Assembly (NCBI RefSeq): GCF_001274935.1
Contig: NZ_LILC01000027.1
Location: forward strand, 1 to 60,159
Length of the DNA stretch: 60,159 nt
Reading direction: 5' to 3'
DNA from: Priestia koreensis
GTDB lineage: Bacteria; Bacillota; Bacilli; Bacillales; Bacillaceae_H
A program made the translations under genes and the position numbers. The first letter of the stretch is position 1. Each line of letters starts with the position of its first letter. Shown here piece after piece: positions 36,134 through 44,652 of this stretch. Under the pieces are notes generated by a model. That model was given only the letters and a program-made list of their open reading frames with translations, made no database searches and had not been told where the DNA came from.

Positions 36134-37607
36134 GGTCATTGGTTATTTCAGCAGAAGATAAATCTCGTGGAAGCGCCACATAAACAGTCAGTCGATCTCC
36201 ATTGCTCTCCGCCCAAATCCTACCTTTATGTAGTTCAACAATGCGCTTTGAAATGGAAAGTCCTAGTCCTGAACCTGCAACCTTACTTGATCTTGCTTCA
36301 TCTCCTCGGTAAAAGCGATCAAAGAGCTGTTTTACATTCTCTTTACTGATGTGATGAGTAATGTTTGAAATGCTTGTAATGACTTCTTGTTTTGTTTCAT
36401 GTACCTTTACCTCAATGTCTTTTCCTTGGCTATATTTCTCTGCGTTTGAAAGAAGGTTATCGTATACTCTCACCATTTTTTCTACATCTATATGAAGCGG
36501 AACAGAGTTTGCTGGCAGATGAAGATGAACTTGATACCCCTTCATTTCAAAAATAGGCTCATATTCGCCTACAAGCTGATGAAGCAGTCCGACTAAATCG
36601 ATTTCTTGCACATGCATTTCTACGTCTGGCAGTGATAGCTTCGTATATTCAAACAATTCATCGAGCAGCTGCTTTAATTTTTGAGATAGCCTGTACGTTG
36701 TGTCTACGTATTCATCTAGCTCTACCTTCGATTTATACCGGTCGTCTTTTACTAGCTGTAGATAGCCAATAATCGATGTAAGAGGGGTCCGTAAGTCGTG
36801 TGACAAGTTGGTAATGAGCTCATTCTTTGATTGCTCGACTTTCCGTTCATGCTCAAACCTTTCTCTGAGCTGCTGTGTCATCCAGTTGATGTTTGTTGCT
36901 AGAGAGGAAAGTTCGTTTTTCCCCTTCACCGGAATCGTATACGTCCAATCTTTTTTTACAATCCGACCAATTCCCCGCTCAATTTGCTTAATATAATTCG
37001 TAATCGGCCTCATCAGTAAGAAAAAGAGTACGAGAAATAGGATGACGCTAATTCCAAGAGCCGTGTACACCTGACGATTGTATTTAATAGGATTCATTTC
37101 CCATTTTGACGGTGGGCTATCGATAACTAGATATCCCATCTCCCCGTTAAAAGAGACCGGGGAGATGAAATACGAATATTGATGACCACCCGCCCGCTGA
37201 GTTTGTCCATTAAAATCCATTTTTTCTTGAATGAGTTTCTTAATATTTTTTTCATGAATTCTTGGACGCTCCGTGTGAAATTTAACATCTCCGTTCCCGT
37301 CTGCTACTAGAAGACTAAGCGTTGGATGTTGTTTTTTAGTGTCTGACAGCATTCCCATAATGGCGTTACGATCACCTAAATTAAGATTCGTTTTCTCCGC
37401 TACCTGTCTTGTTTGATGTAATACATATTCAACTTTCTCACCTTTCTTTTGTTCTTCCTGAAAGGACCAAATATCTTGAAAGTAGCTAATGATCACGAAA
37501 AAGGTAACGGACGCCACTACAAAACACAGAATAAATATTAAGATCAGCTTAATGTTCAGCTTCACGAATGGTCCTCTTACCCTCTTTTTCACGTTAAGGT
37601 CGCTCAT
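36120..37607 (-). CDS. sensor histidine kinase
   Basis: A 495-residue membrane kinase: one helix at about 20-42, an extracytoplasmic sensor domain of about 140 residues, a second helix (ISVILFLVLFFLLM, near 190), HAMP, HisKA with LSHDLRTPLTSIIGYL (phospho-His) and HATPase with DNLLSNAEKYS and GSGLGLSI. ATG 37607 overlaps the response regulator stop as ATGA; the frame opens at 37628 but that start would be further inside it. Signal unknown. Confidence 0.93.
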   Translation of the reverse strand: MSDLNVKKRVRGPFVKLNIKLILIFILCFVVASVTFFVIISYFQDIWSFQEEQKKGEKVEYVLHQTRQVAEKTNLNLGDRNAIMGMLSDTKKQHPTLSLLVADGNGDVKFHTERPRIHEKNIKKLIQEKMDFNGQTQRAGGHQYSYFISPVSFNGEMGYLVIDSPPSKWEMNPIKYNRQVYTALGISVILFLVLFFLLMRPITNYIKQIERGIGRIVKKDWTYTIPVKGKNELSSLATNINWMTQQLRERFEHERKVEQSKNELITNLSHDLRTPLTSIIGYLQLVKDDRYKSKVELDEYVDTTYRLSQKLKQLLDELFEYTKLSLPDVEMHVQEIDLVGLLHQLVGEYEPIFEMKGYQVHLHLPANSVPLHIDVEKMVRVYDNLLSNAEKYSQGKDIEVKVHETKQEVITSISNITHHISKENVKQLFDRFYRGDEARSSKVAGSGLGLSISKRIVELHKGRIWAESNGDRLTVYVALPRDLSSAEITNDQIHH

Positions 37608-38290
37608 GCTTTGTACCCTGTCCCCCATACCGTCTGAATGTAGATTGGTTTTTTAGGGTTTTCTTCAATTTTATTACGAATCTTTGTTATGTGAACCATT
37701 ACCGTATTATCAGCTTTGTAAAAAGGCTCTTCCCATACTGCTTCATAAATACGCTCAATGCTGAATACTTGTCCCGGATGACGCAACAGGAGCGTTAACA
37801 CTTGAAACTCTTTTGGTGTGAGGCGGACTTCACGACTTCCCACAAACACCTCATTTGTTTTTGGATTAACCTTTAGCTCTCCTTTTTCAAGAATATGAGA
37901 CGACACCCGAGTGTCTGGCTGCATATAATAGCGACGGAGCTGTGATTTGATCCGCGCAATCAGCTCTAGCGGATTAAATGGCTTTGTGACGTAATCCTCT
38001 GCTCCACTCGCAAGACCTTGAATTTTGTCCATATCCTGTGACTTAGCTGACAAAAAAATAATCGGCATTTGATGGTTTTCCCGAATTTTCAAACATGCCT
38101 CGATCCCATCCATCCCTGGCATCATCACGTCTAATACAATTAAATCGATCGGACGATTTTCTACTATTTCAATTGCTTGAAGTGCATGTGAGGCTTGAAT
38201 AACTTCATAGCCTTCATTTTTTAAATAGACGGATACAAGTCGTCTAATATCTTCTTCATCATCAACCACTAAAATACGTTTTTCTGACAT
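37604..38290 (-). CDS. OmpR-family response regulator
   Basis: A 228-residue regulator: receiver with DDEED, phospho-acceptor Asp in LIVLDVMMPG (about residue 53), Lys in YVTKPFNPLEL, and a C-terminal winged helix (RLTPKEFQVLTLLLRHPGQVFS, NTVMVHITKIRNKIE cited in parts). It lies between the methyltransferase (22-base overlap) and its kinase. OmpR-type regulators bind direct repeats of about 10-bp pitch; such a repeat is present upstream of the operon. Confidence 0.95.
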   Translation of the reverse strand: MSEKRILVVDDEEDIRRLVSVYLKNEGYEVIQASHALQAIEIVENRPIDLIVLDVMMPGMDGIEACLKIRENHQMPIIFLSAKSQDMDKIQGLASGAEDYVTKPFNPLELIARIKSQLRRYYMQPDTRVSSHILEKGELKVNPKTNEVFVGSREVRLTPKEFQVLTLLLRHPGQVFSIERIYEAVWEEPFYKADNTVMVHITKIRNKIEENPKKPIYIQTVWGTGYKA

Positions 38291-38877
38291 CTTTCTTCAC
38301 TCTTTCTCATTGATTTCAAACCGTTATGACAGGTAAAGACGTATGCAGGCGGTACGTTTAGCCAGACTCTTTTACAAGAAAGAGCGTGGAAATATGCCTT
38401 AAAATATTGTTGCTTTACCTTGGAATATTGAAAGGTAATAAAGTTTCCTCTGTTTCCAAGCACCGAAACCGTAGCTGCTAGAATCGCTTCGGATACGCTG
38501 ACAGGAAGACTCGTAAACGGTAAACCAGAAACAATATAGTCGACTGCTTCTATCTCGTATTTTTCCACGTACTCATTCACGTGCTCAGCCGATCCGTGAA
38601 TAATATGGACATTTTTTATATTTTGATACTTTTCTTTTAATAGGTCATAAAATTGGGGATTCGTTTCAATCACGAGAAAAATCGTCCGACTTTCCTTTCG
38701 ACGAATAATCTCTTCTGTGAATACACCTGTTCCTGGTCCATATTCTATAATACACTGCACATCTTGAAAAGGAATAGTTCGTATCATCTGTTTCGCTAAC
38801 GCTCTCGAGCTCGGTATAACCGCCCCTACAACGCGTGGATGTTTTATATATTCTCCAAAAAACTGAAGAGCTTTCAT
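38269..38877 (-). CDS. SAM-dependent methyltransferase (PmtA/rRNA-adenine methylase-like)
   Basis: A 202-residue class I methyltransferase: SAM motif I IEYGPGTGVFTEEI, followed by motif II VIETNPQFY and post-motif YIVSGLPFTSLP. The N-terminal FFGEYIKHPRVVGAVIPSSR occurs in phospholipid N-methyltransferase-like and rRNA-adenine methylase-like proteins. The substrate cannot be decided from sequence. First gene of the operon with the two-component pair. ATG 38877 lies nine bases after GGAG. Confidence 0.82.
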   Translation of the reverse strand: MKALQFFGEYIKHPRVVGAVIPSSRALAKQMIRTIPFQDVQCIIEYGPGTGVFTEEIIRRKESRTIFLVIETNPQFYDLLKEKYQNIKNVHIIHGSAEHVNEYVEKYEIEAVDYIVSGLPFTSLPVSVSEAILAATVSVLGNRGNFITFQYSKVKQQYFKAYFHALSCKRVWLNVPPAYVFTCHNGLKSMRKSEERCQKNVF

Positions 38878-38956
38878 CAATATGTTCTCCTCTTTTCATT
38901 CTTCTACTAATTGCTATCAGTTTACATAGCAGTTCTTAATAAAAGGTGAGGAAAAA

Positions 38957-38974
38957 TCTTAACAATTCTTAACA
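38957..38974 (-). promoter_or_regulatory. 10-bp-pitch direct repeat upstream of the two-component operon
   Basis: TCTTAACA occurs twice with exactly 10-base pitch (plus-strand view), like the tandem TTAACA boxes bound by PhoP-type OmpR regulators. On the minus strand the repeat overlaps a possible -35 TTGTTA with TTATTA 17 bases downstream. Autoregulation by the operon's own regulator is inferred. Confidence 0.45.
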
Positions 38975-39079
38975 TGACCCATCCCTTCGAAGAAACTTTT
39001 TCGCACTTTTATGCATCATATCCGTTCTTCTTGAATAACATCACAAATAACAAAAATTACTAAAAATTCCTTTTATTAT

Positions 39080-39104
39080 GTTTTAAGACGGGAGATGGGG
39101 GAAA
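39080..39104 (+). promoter_or_regulatory. candidate sigma-B promoter
   Basis: GTTTTA-N13-GGGAAA, matching the sigma-B consensus at nearly all positions and lying 45 bases upstream of the STM3941-family start. Confidence 0.65.
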
Positions 39105-39149
39105 ATCATAAGCGTCGTGATGTTACATGAAATGGAGGGATATGTATAA

Positions 39150-39692
39150 ATGAGGGAATTTATCTTTTACCGATCAAAATGGAAAGTGGTTCTGCTAGGA
39201 ATCATTGTCTTAGCAGCAGAGGCGCTGTTTGGATTCATGATCGTCGATGAACTAACGTATTCAGACGGCATAACAGGATACCTCATCTTAGGAATTGTCA
39301 TGTTTCTTTTACTTCTGTGGGTACTAGCAAAGTGGGGAAAAATTATTCTTTCCACTAAACCCTTTTTAATTATGACAGAAGAAGAACTGACAATATTCAC
39401 TTCTCCGTCGGAACCATTCACTTTTAAAATGAGTGATGTAGAAGGTCTCCTTCCATACGAAGTTTCCAATGTTCCGATGTTCGGCATTATTCTAGTAGAC
39501 GAAGAAAAATACTACCGTATCGCTCCAAAAACGACAAAGCGGATCGCAAACATCAACCATCGTACAGGTTTTCCTACATTTAATGTCGCCCTCAATATGA
39601 TGAAGCGTCAAGATAGGGAGAAATTTCTAGTAGCTTTGTCCGAATTGGAGATTGACATTTTAGTTCCGGAGGAAAATGTGAAAGCACAGTAA
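39150..39692 (+). CDS. STM3941-family membrane protein
   Basis: A 180-residue protein with a short N-terminus (FIFYRSKWKVV), two hydrophobic helices (about 13-32 and 42-60) and a cytoplasmic C-terminal domain with EEELTIF, DVEGLLPYE and FPTFNVALNM. Layout fits the STM3941 family, of unknown function. GGAGG lies 11 bases before ATG. Its sigma-B-type promoter suggests stress induction. Confidence 0.78.
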   Translation: MREFIFYRSKWKVVLLGIIVLAAEALFGFMIVDELTYSDGITGYLILGIVMFLLLLWVLAKWGKIILSTKPFLIMTEEELTIFTSPSEPFTFKMSDVEGLLPYEVSNVPMFGIILVDEEKYYRIAPKTTKRIANINHRTGFPTFNVALNMMKRQDREKFLVALSELEIDILVPEENVKAQ

Positions 39693-39710
39693 GGCTAAAC
39701 GCTGCACATA

Positions 39711-39740
39711 AAAAAGACCCTAAGCAAGCGCTCTAAGGTC
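39711..39740 (-). terminator. terminator of the small membrane protein gene
   Basis: An 8-bp stem with two wobble pairs (minus strand GACCTTAG with TTAGGGTC) and a 9-base loop, followed by T6. Confidence 0.55.
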
Positions 39741-39752
39741 CTTCTACACTAG

Positions 39753-40031
39753 TTATGAAATAATGGCCATAACACCCATAACGGAAACAATTAAAATGAG
39801 TACTAAGTTTCCAATGATCAACCATGGCTTAAAGGATCGTCTTTCTCCTTTAATCGCTGTAATGAAGCCAACAATCGGCAATAGGGTCATCACAATCACC
39901 CAGATTTTTTTTATTACACCTGATTCAATATGTACATTCGCCTGAATAATTCCAAAGAGGACAAGCGTTAAGAAAAAGAACAAACCAGGGATCACAAGGG
40001 ATACCCCTCTCCTTCTTTCAAACAAAAACAT
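39753..40031 (-). CDS. small three-helix membrane protein of unknown function
   Basis: A 92-residue protein with three hydrophobic segments (LVIPGLFFFLTLVLFGII, IWVIVMTLLPIVGFITAI, LIIGNLVLILIVSVMGVMA) and basic loops. No family recognised. ATG 40031 is preferred to GTG 40034; the ribosome site is weak. Confidence 0.6.
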   Translation of the reverse strand: MFLFERRRGVSLVIPGLFFFLTLVLFGIIQANVHIESGVIKKIWVIVMTLLPIVGFITAIKGERRSFKPWLIIGNLVLILIVSVMGVMAIIS

Positions 40032-40174
40032 CACATACTTTCTTTATAAGGTTTGTTTCATTATATCGTGTTTTCTTGTCTTTGTACATGTGACTAGAGA
40101 ATGACATTGGTACACACGCGTTTGACTGTCCCCTTTCTTTCGTCTTACCGCTACTCTACACCTCACTTTTCAAG

Positions 40175-40180
40175 TATAAT
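40175..40180 (+). promoter_or_regulatory. -10 element (TATAAT) of the first lipoprotein gene
   Basis: A consensus TATAAT with a poor -35. Transcription from here would begin near 40187, downstream of the first ATG of the open frame (40101) and 24 bases before the GGGGGAG ribosome site. This supports a start near 40227. Confidence 0.5.
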
Positions 40181-40226
40181 AGATTACGTAAAAGACGTTA
40201 TTTATGATAGAAGGGGGAGATTAACT

Positions 40227-40946
40227 ATTTTTTTCGCCAAGACTGCTCGCATTTTATTTGTCGGCTCGTTACTAACTATGACTGCATGCTCATCCCCTTC
40301 CGAGAAAGCTTCTTCAAACGAGGAAATGACCAAGCATTACACGACAGTATCACAACCGAAAAATTTTCAAAAATTCACTGATCAGTACGGGATTGTTCGC
40401 ATTTCTACCCACCCCGTGCGTACGATTAAAAAAGACGGGAAAGAACAGAAAGTGAATTATGGGGATAACATCGTCAATATTCAGACTGAAAAACCACTGA
40501 CGCCCACTTCAAATGATTTAGATAAGCGCTATGAGCAATTTATTACCAAAGATATTGCTGCGGATGATTATAAGCCTTGGGCAGAATCGTCAAATTTAGA
40601 GCAGGCTATGGCTAAGCACCTCTATTACATGGTTCATGTTATGGATGTTTTAAAGCCAGGATCCGCTCAAAACAATGAATTTAAGGGCGCACTTGCTTAT
40701 TTAGAAAAAGCGTCTAGCACCGAGTGGATCCCTCCCGTCCCACAAACAGCAACAGACGAATCGTTGCTGACAGTGTTCAACGACACAAAACCGTATTGGA
40801 AAGAGCTTATGAACGCTTATGAACAAAATCCTAATTCAAAGAAAATAACCGCGATTTATCAAAAGGCACATGATCAGACGAACCGTCTCATTATTGCAAC
40901 GAACCTCGTTTTCTCAAAAAATATGGAAAAACGTTTAGCTGAATAA
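40227..40946 (+). CDS. putative lipoprotein, apparent AUU start
   Basis: The frame opens at ATG 40101, but the first 42 residues are not signal-like and lie over a TATAAT box. AGGGGGAG (40212-40219) is seven bases before an in-frame ATT at 40227. From there the protein reads IFFAKTARILFVGSLLTMTAC, here split as a basic start, hydrophobic core and lipobox TMTAC, an ideal lipoprotein signal. No ATG, GTG or TTG lies in the right place. The mature part of about 219 residues (YGDNIVNIQTEK, WAESSNLEQAMA, PYWKELMNAYEQN) is homologous to the C-terminal third of the 608-residue lipoprotein downstream. Function unknown. Confidence 0.7.
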   Translation: MFFAKTARILFVGSLLTMTACSSPSEKASSNEEMTKHYTTVSQPKNFQKFTDQYGIVRISTHPVRTIKKDGKEQKVNYGDNIVNIQTEKPLTPTSNDLDKRYEQFITKDIAADDYKPWAESSNLEQAMAKHLYYMVHVMDVLKPGSAQNNEFKGALAYLEKASSTEWIPPVPQTATDESLLTVFNDTKPYWKELMNAYEQNPNSKKITAIYQKAHDQTNRLIIATNLVFSKNMEKRLAE

Positions 40947-41062
40947 GCCCCAGTTTTTCCATTTACGAGAAAAAAGTCCCATAAGAAAACAAACAGTGCT
41001 GTTTATTTTTAGGAAGAAATATTTATTTATTTAGTCTAATGCCTTAATTTCTCATCTTTACC

Positions 41063-41090
41063 TTGAAAATGTTTACAAATATGCTATATT
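41063..41090 (+). promoter_or_regulatory. sigma-A promoter of the second lipoprotein gene
   Basis: TTGAAA-N16-TATATT, 70 bases upstream of the TTG start. Confidence 0.65.
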
Positions 41091-41159
41091 GGGAAAGTCA
41101 GTTTTTAACAACTTTGTATGTTAACAACAAGTTGAACACAGGAAGAGGAGTGGATTTTA

Positions 41160-42260
41160 TTGAAATTAACTAAAAAAATCGCCACTAGCGTCGTGGCAGG
41201 AGCACTAACATTATCTTTGGCAGCTTGCGGAAGCGATACTTCCCCGAAAGAGTCTTTCACACAATCATTTTCCCAAGTAAAAACGCCTCATCAATATAAA
41301 ACAGATATGAGTTTAGCGATGAAAGTAGACGGAGACATGACTGATCCGCAGCTGCAACAAATGGCTGATGTCGTTAACAACTCAAAAATTTCTGCAACGA
41401 GCGTCGTGGATGATACACAAAAAAAATCCGAAACAAATCTTCATCTGAAAGTAAACATGGGTGGTGCAAGTCTTGAAGGTGACATTCCAATGTTATTAGA
41501 TGAAAAACAAAACAAGTTGTACGTAGGTACAGACAGCCTTGTCAAAAACTTAAGTCAGTTCATTCCGATCCCACCTGAGCTCGCTGGCAAACTATTAGAA
41601 GTAGACTTAGACGATCAGCAAACTGCTCAATCCATCGATGGATTACCAACAGAGCTTTCTGCATATATTCAAAGCCCAGAGTTCCAAAAAGACGCTGTAA
41701 AAGAGTTTGATAACGTTCTAAAGAACAAAAAGGAATCTGAGTTTACTAAAGACAGTGACGGAAACATCACGGTAACGGTGACGAAAAAAGATTTAATTCA
41801 ATACGTAAAAAACGTGGTGAAACTAGTTGAGAAAAAATCTGGTGAAGACCTCAGCAAACAAGGACTTTCTCAAGAAGATTTAGATAAGCAGCTTAACAAA
41901 GCGTTTGAATCAATCAAACTAGAAAAATCAACGGTAACTGCAAATGTAGATGGAGATGATCTAAAATCTCACGTTATCAACGTAAAAGCAACGATTCTAG
42001 ATCCAGAAGACAAGTCGAAAGAACTTGCAAAGATTAACGTGAAGTTTGATATTGCGTACAATAAAGATGGTTACCCAACAACACAAAACGTAACGTTAAA
42101 AGGTGACTTATTAGATCCTAAAGGCAATATGAAGTTTGAACTGACGAGCAAAACGAAAAACAGCAACTTCGGTAAAAAACAAACGTTCAAAATCGATCCT
42201 TCTAAAGAAGAAACGATTACACCTGAACAAATCGAAGCAATGATGGGCCAAATGCAATAA
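41160..42260 (+). CDS. putative lipoprotein (paralog of the N-part of the next gene)
   Basis: A 366-residue lipoprotein: signal KLTKKIATSVVAGALTLSL with lipobox LAAC. TTG 41160 lies nine bases after GAGGAG. The mature part repeats a pattern of SPKESFTQSF, NNSKISATSVVD, DEKQNKLYVGTDSL and IAYNKDGYPTTQNV. It aligns throughout with residues 1 to about 365 of the next gene. I do not recognise a named family; it may be a surface substrate-binding or wall-associated protein. Confidence 0.85.
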   Translation: MKLTKKIATSVVAGALTLSLAACGSDTSPKESFTQSFSQVKTPHQYKTDMSLAMKVDGDMTDPQLQQMADVVNNSKISATSVVDDTQKKSETNLHLKVNMGGASLEGDIPMLLDEKQNKLYVGTDSLVKNLSQFIPIPPELAGKLLEVDLDDQQTAQSIDGLPTELSAYIQSPEFQKDAVKEFDNVLKNKKESEFTKDSDGNITVTVTKKDLIQYVKNVVKLVEKKSGEDLSKQGLSQEDLDKQLNKAFESIKLEKSTVTANVDGDDLKSHVINVKATILDPEDKSKELAKINVKFDIAYNKDGYPTTQNVTLKGDLLDPKGNMKFELTSKTKNSNFGKKQTFKIDPSKEETITPEQIEAMMGQMQ

Positions 42261-42273
42261 ACATACTTAACCA

Positions 42274-42311
42274 AAAAGCCTCAATGCTCTTTAAGAGATT
42301 GGGGCTTTTTA
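42274..42311 (+). terminator. terminator between lipoprotein genes
   Basis: A 13-bp stem (AAAAAGCCTCAAT with ATTGGGGCTTTTT, one wobble) and a 12-base loop ending in T5. The third lipoprotein starts 25 bases later without a clear promoter of its own, so it may depend on read-through. Confidence 0.85.
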
Positions 42312-42335
42312 AATGAACAGAGAAAGAGTGATGAT

Positions 42336-44162
42336 ATGAAAAAACCGTTTAAGAAGCTAGCATTGGGAATAATTTTAGGCGGCAGTGTACTTGCGTTAAG
42401 TGCATGCGGAGGATCTCCAAAGGAGCAGTTTGTCACCTCCTTTTTAAACGTGGAGTCACCCGATCAATATGAATCAAACTCAACGATCAAACTGAATATC
42501 GTTCCAGATAAATCAAATAAAACGGAGATAGAGGGTATCGACATACTGAACAACGCAAAAGTTTCCACCCATTCGTTAATTGATCAAAAGGCAAAAAAAT
42601 CACAAACAGACCTTACCCTTGGTTCCAAATTAGGTCCCCTTTCATTTAAGACGTCTCTTCCTGTTTTAATGGATCAAAAAAAACACAAGCTGTATATTTC
42701 GACTGACGATATTGGCAGAAACTTTGGCACAATTATGGATGTTCCGAGAAAGTTTGCGAGCAAGCTTATTGAGGTCGATATCAAAAAGCCCTCTGTTGAC
42801 GGGATTGACCCTGCAATTATTACCTATCTACGAAGCGAGAGCTTTAAGAAATATGTTGGAAAAGAAGTAGGAAAAATGATTGTGAAGAAAAAGGCGCCTG
42901 CGTTTAAGGAACAAGATAACGGGGACATTACCGTTTCATTATCTGAAAAGGAACTGCAGAATCTTGCTCTAAACGTAATTGACGATGTTGCAGAAAAAAG
43001 CAACGATTCTTTTAATAAGCAGCAAGTGAAAGAAAAACTAAACAAACTCTTAAAAGAGGATGTAGATCTAAAAACCTTTACGATTACCGCAAATAAAAAA
43101 GACGGCGATATTGTCGGTCATACGTTTAACGCTGTTCTTGTTCCTCCAAAGGATAATCGAAACGTTGACCCGAAAACAAATATTCATTTTACCTATGCAG
43201 TCACGTACAACGAGGATGGATTCCCAGCGAAAAAGAATACGAAGGTTTCTTATTACGCATCTTCAGATGGTGAAGAAGGAACCGTATCGTTAAATATGGT
43301 GACGAAAAATAAAAACTTCAATAAAAAACCGAAATTTTCGCTCGATCCAACTAAACGCAAGGATGACATTTTGAAGCCAGAAGATTTATTAGATCTCCTT
43401 CAGTATTTAAATGTTTCAGAATTAGATAAGTGGGCGAAGAAGTTAGGTGTTAAGAAGACTGGTGGGATCTCAATAAAGGACGGTTCGGAAAAGAAACCAA
43501 TAACTGTTGATCAAGCAACTGCCGCTGTTCCGACGACAACCGAGGAACTAGAGGCACATCGTAATCCATATAAAATCGTTGAATTTAAGGATCAGCCTAT
43601 TCGCCGCGTCACGGCGCCTAATGGAGAAGAAAAAGTGTTGAATTTCGGTGACTCGGTTGTGAATATCGCAACCGGTGAGAAAATGGATGCTTACACAGAA
43701 GAAGATGACGATGCTCTTTACGAATTTGTTACAACAAAGGTTGATCCAAATCAAACCTACCTGACCTGGGAAGAGTCTTCTAATACCCAAAAAGCAGGAG
43801 CGAAGCAAATTGCTGTAATGGATACGGTGTTTAGAAAATTTAATGAGGCGATTTCATCCGAAAACTATACGTCGGAGAAATTCCAACAATCCTACAACTT
43901 TTTAAAAGCAGCTGTTGATCCGAAGAATGTTCTTCCCTCTCCGCAAAACGCGACGGATCAAACCATTCTTAAATGGTACGAGGCAAACCAGGAATATTGG
44001 AGAACCATTCTAGCGAATGATCCAACAAAAGACGCTGTAGGCTTTAAAAAGGCCGTTCAAGAGGCAAATCAACAAGCAAACCATTTCTACTTCCTCATGA
44101 ATGTTCTTTTCAGTACGAACGCTGAGGAACGCTTAAACAAGGAAATCAAAAGCAAGATGTAA
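42336..44162 (+). CDS. composite lipoprotein joining both upstream lipoprotein families
   Basis: A 608-residue lipoprotein: signal with basic KKPFKKLALG start and lipobox LSAC. Residues 1 to about 365 match the 366-residue lipoprotein upstream (SPKEQFVTSF, NNAKVSTHSLID, DQKKHKLYISTDDI, VTYNEDGFPAKKNT). A linker rich in Lys and Asp follows. Residues from about 415 to 608 match the first lipoprotein (FGDSVVNIATGEK, WEESSNTQKAGAK, PQNATDQTILKWYEANQEYW). It therefore looks like a fusion of two families, or the ancestor from which they split. Function unknown. Confidence 0.85.
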   Translation: MKKPFKKLALGIILGGSVLALSACGGSPKEQFVTSFLNVESPDQYESNSTIKLNIVPDKSNKTEIEGIDILNNAKVSTHSLIDQKAKKSQTDLTLGSKLGPLSFKTSLPVLMDQKKHKLYISTDDIGRNFGTIMDVPRKFASKLIEVDIKKPSVDGIDPAIITYLRSESFKKYVGKEVGKMIVKKKAPAFKEQDNGDITVSLSEKELQNLALNVIDDVAEKSNDSFNKQQVKEKLNKLLKEDVDLKTFTITANKKDGDIVGHTFNAVLVPPKDNRNVDPKTNIHFTYAVTYNEDGFPAKKNTKVSYYASSDGEEGTVSLNMVTKNKNFNKKPKFSLDPTKRKDDILKPEDLLDLLQYLNVSELDKWAKKLGVKKTGGISIKDGSEKKPITVDQATAAVPTTTEELEAHRNPYKIVEFKDQPIRRVTAPNGEEKVLNFGDSVVNIATGEKMDAYTEEDDDALYEFVTTKVDPNQTYLTWEESSNTQKAGAKQIAVMDTVFRKFNEAISSENYTSEKFQQSYNFLKAAVDPKNVLPSPQNATDQTILKWYEANQEYWRTILANDPTKDAVGFKKAVQEANQQANHFYFLMNVLFSTNAEERLNKEIKSKM

Positions 44163-44168
44163 TAAAGA

Positions 44169-44198
44169 AAGCAGTGGACAACGTCCGCTGCTTCTTTT
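44169..44198 (+). terminator. terminator after the composite lipoprotein
   Basis: An 11-bp stem (AAGCAGTGGAC with GTCCGCTGCTT, one wobble) and a 3-base loop, followed by CTTTT. Confidence 0.82.
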
Positions 44199-44250
44199 AG
44201 TTGAATGAAAAGACGTTATTTGCCTATTTTTTTGCGTTTCTACATTTTTT

Positions 44251-44277
44251 TCTTGAAAAAGTGTAACCTTTTCAAGA
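44251..44277. other. isolated inverted repeat
   Basis: TCTTGAAAA-N9-TTTTCAAGA, a 9+9 perfect inverted repeat. It has a T-run before it on the plus strand but none after it on either strand, so it does not look like a terminator. It lies between two convergent transcription units; a role is not evident. Confidence 0.4.
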
Positions 44278-44385
44278 AAGCGTTCGTCTTATGGTCGGGT
44301 TCCATTTAGTAATAAATCTTTTTTCAAAAAAAAGCCCTTCCTTTTGGCGTTGCAGCGCCTTTAGATGGACTTCTTTAACAGACAA

Positions 44386-44652
44386 TTATTGATCCAGTTC
44401 CCTAAATTCACGTTCAGTTGTTTTTACAATCGAGAAAGAAGACTGAAATTTAGCCAAATATTGCAGGAGCTCTTTTTTAAATGATTGATATATTTCACCT
44501 GAACGTGTACCTTCGACTTCAGGATACATGGCGCGTAAAAGCTCATAGTTCCATTCAAGAATATCTAATACGTGCTGAGCTTGTCTTTCACGCCCTTGTA
44601 TTTTAAGCGCCAGTTCCCCAAGCAGATCTGGATTAATATTTATTTTGTCCAT
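44386..44652 (-). CDS. small WXG-superfamily-like helical protein
   Basis: An 88-residue two-helix protein (LLGELALKIQGRERQAQHVLD, IYQSFKKELLQYLAKF) with a loop YPEVEGTRSGEI between helices. Length and hairpin layout resemble small T7SS partner proteins. It overlaps its upstream neighbour by 20 bases. GGAG lies seven bases before ATG 44652. No toxin gene is adjacent. Function inferred only from shape and pairing. Confidence 0.62.
   Translation of the reverse strand: MDKININPDLLGELALKIQGRERQAQHVLDILEWNYELLRAMYPEVEGTRSGEIYQSFKKELLQYLAKFQSSFSIVKTTEREFRELDQ

Noticed and set aside
44330..44370. Terminator for the WXG-like pair
   Set aside because: Only a 4-bp GGCG/CGCC stem is seen, and the T-run is about 15 bases beyond it, too far for a standard terminator.
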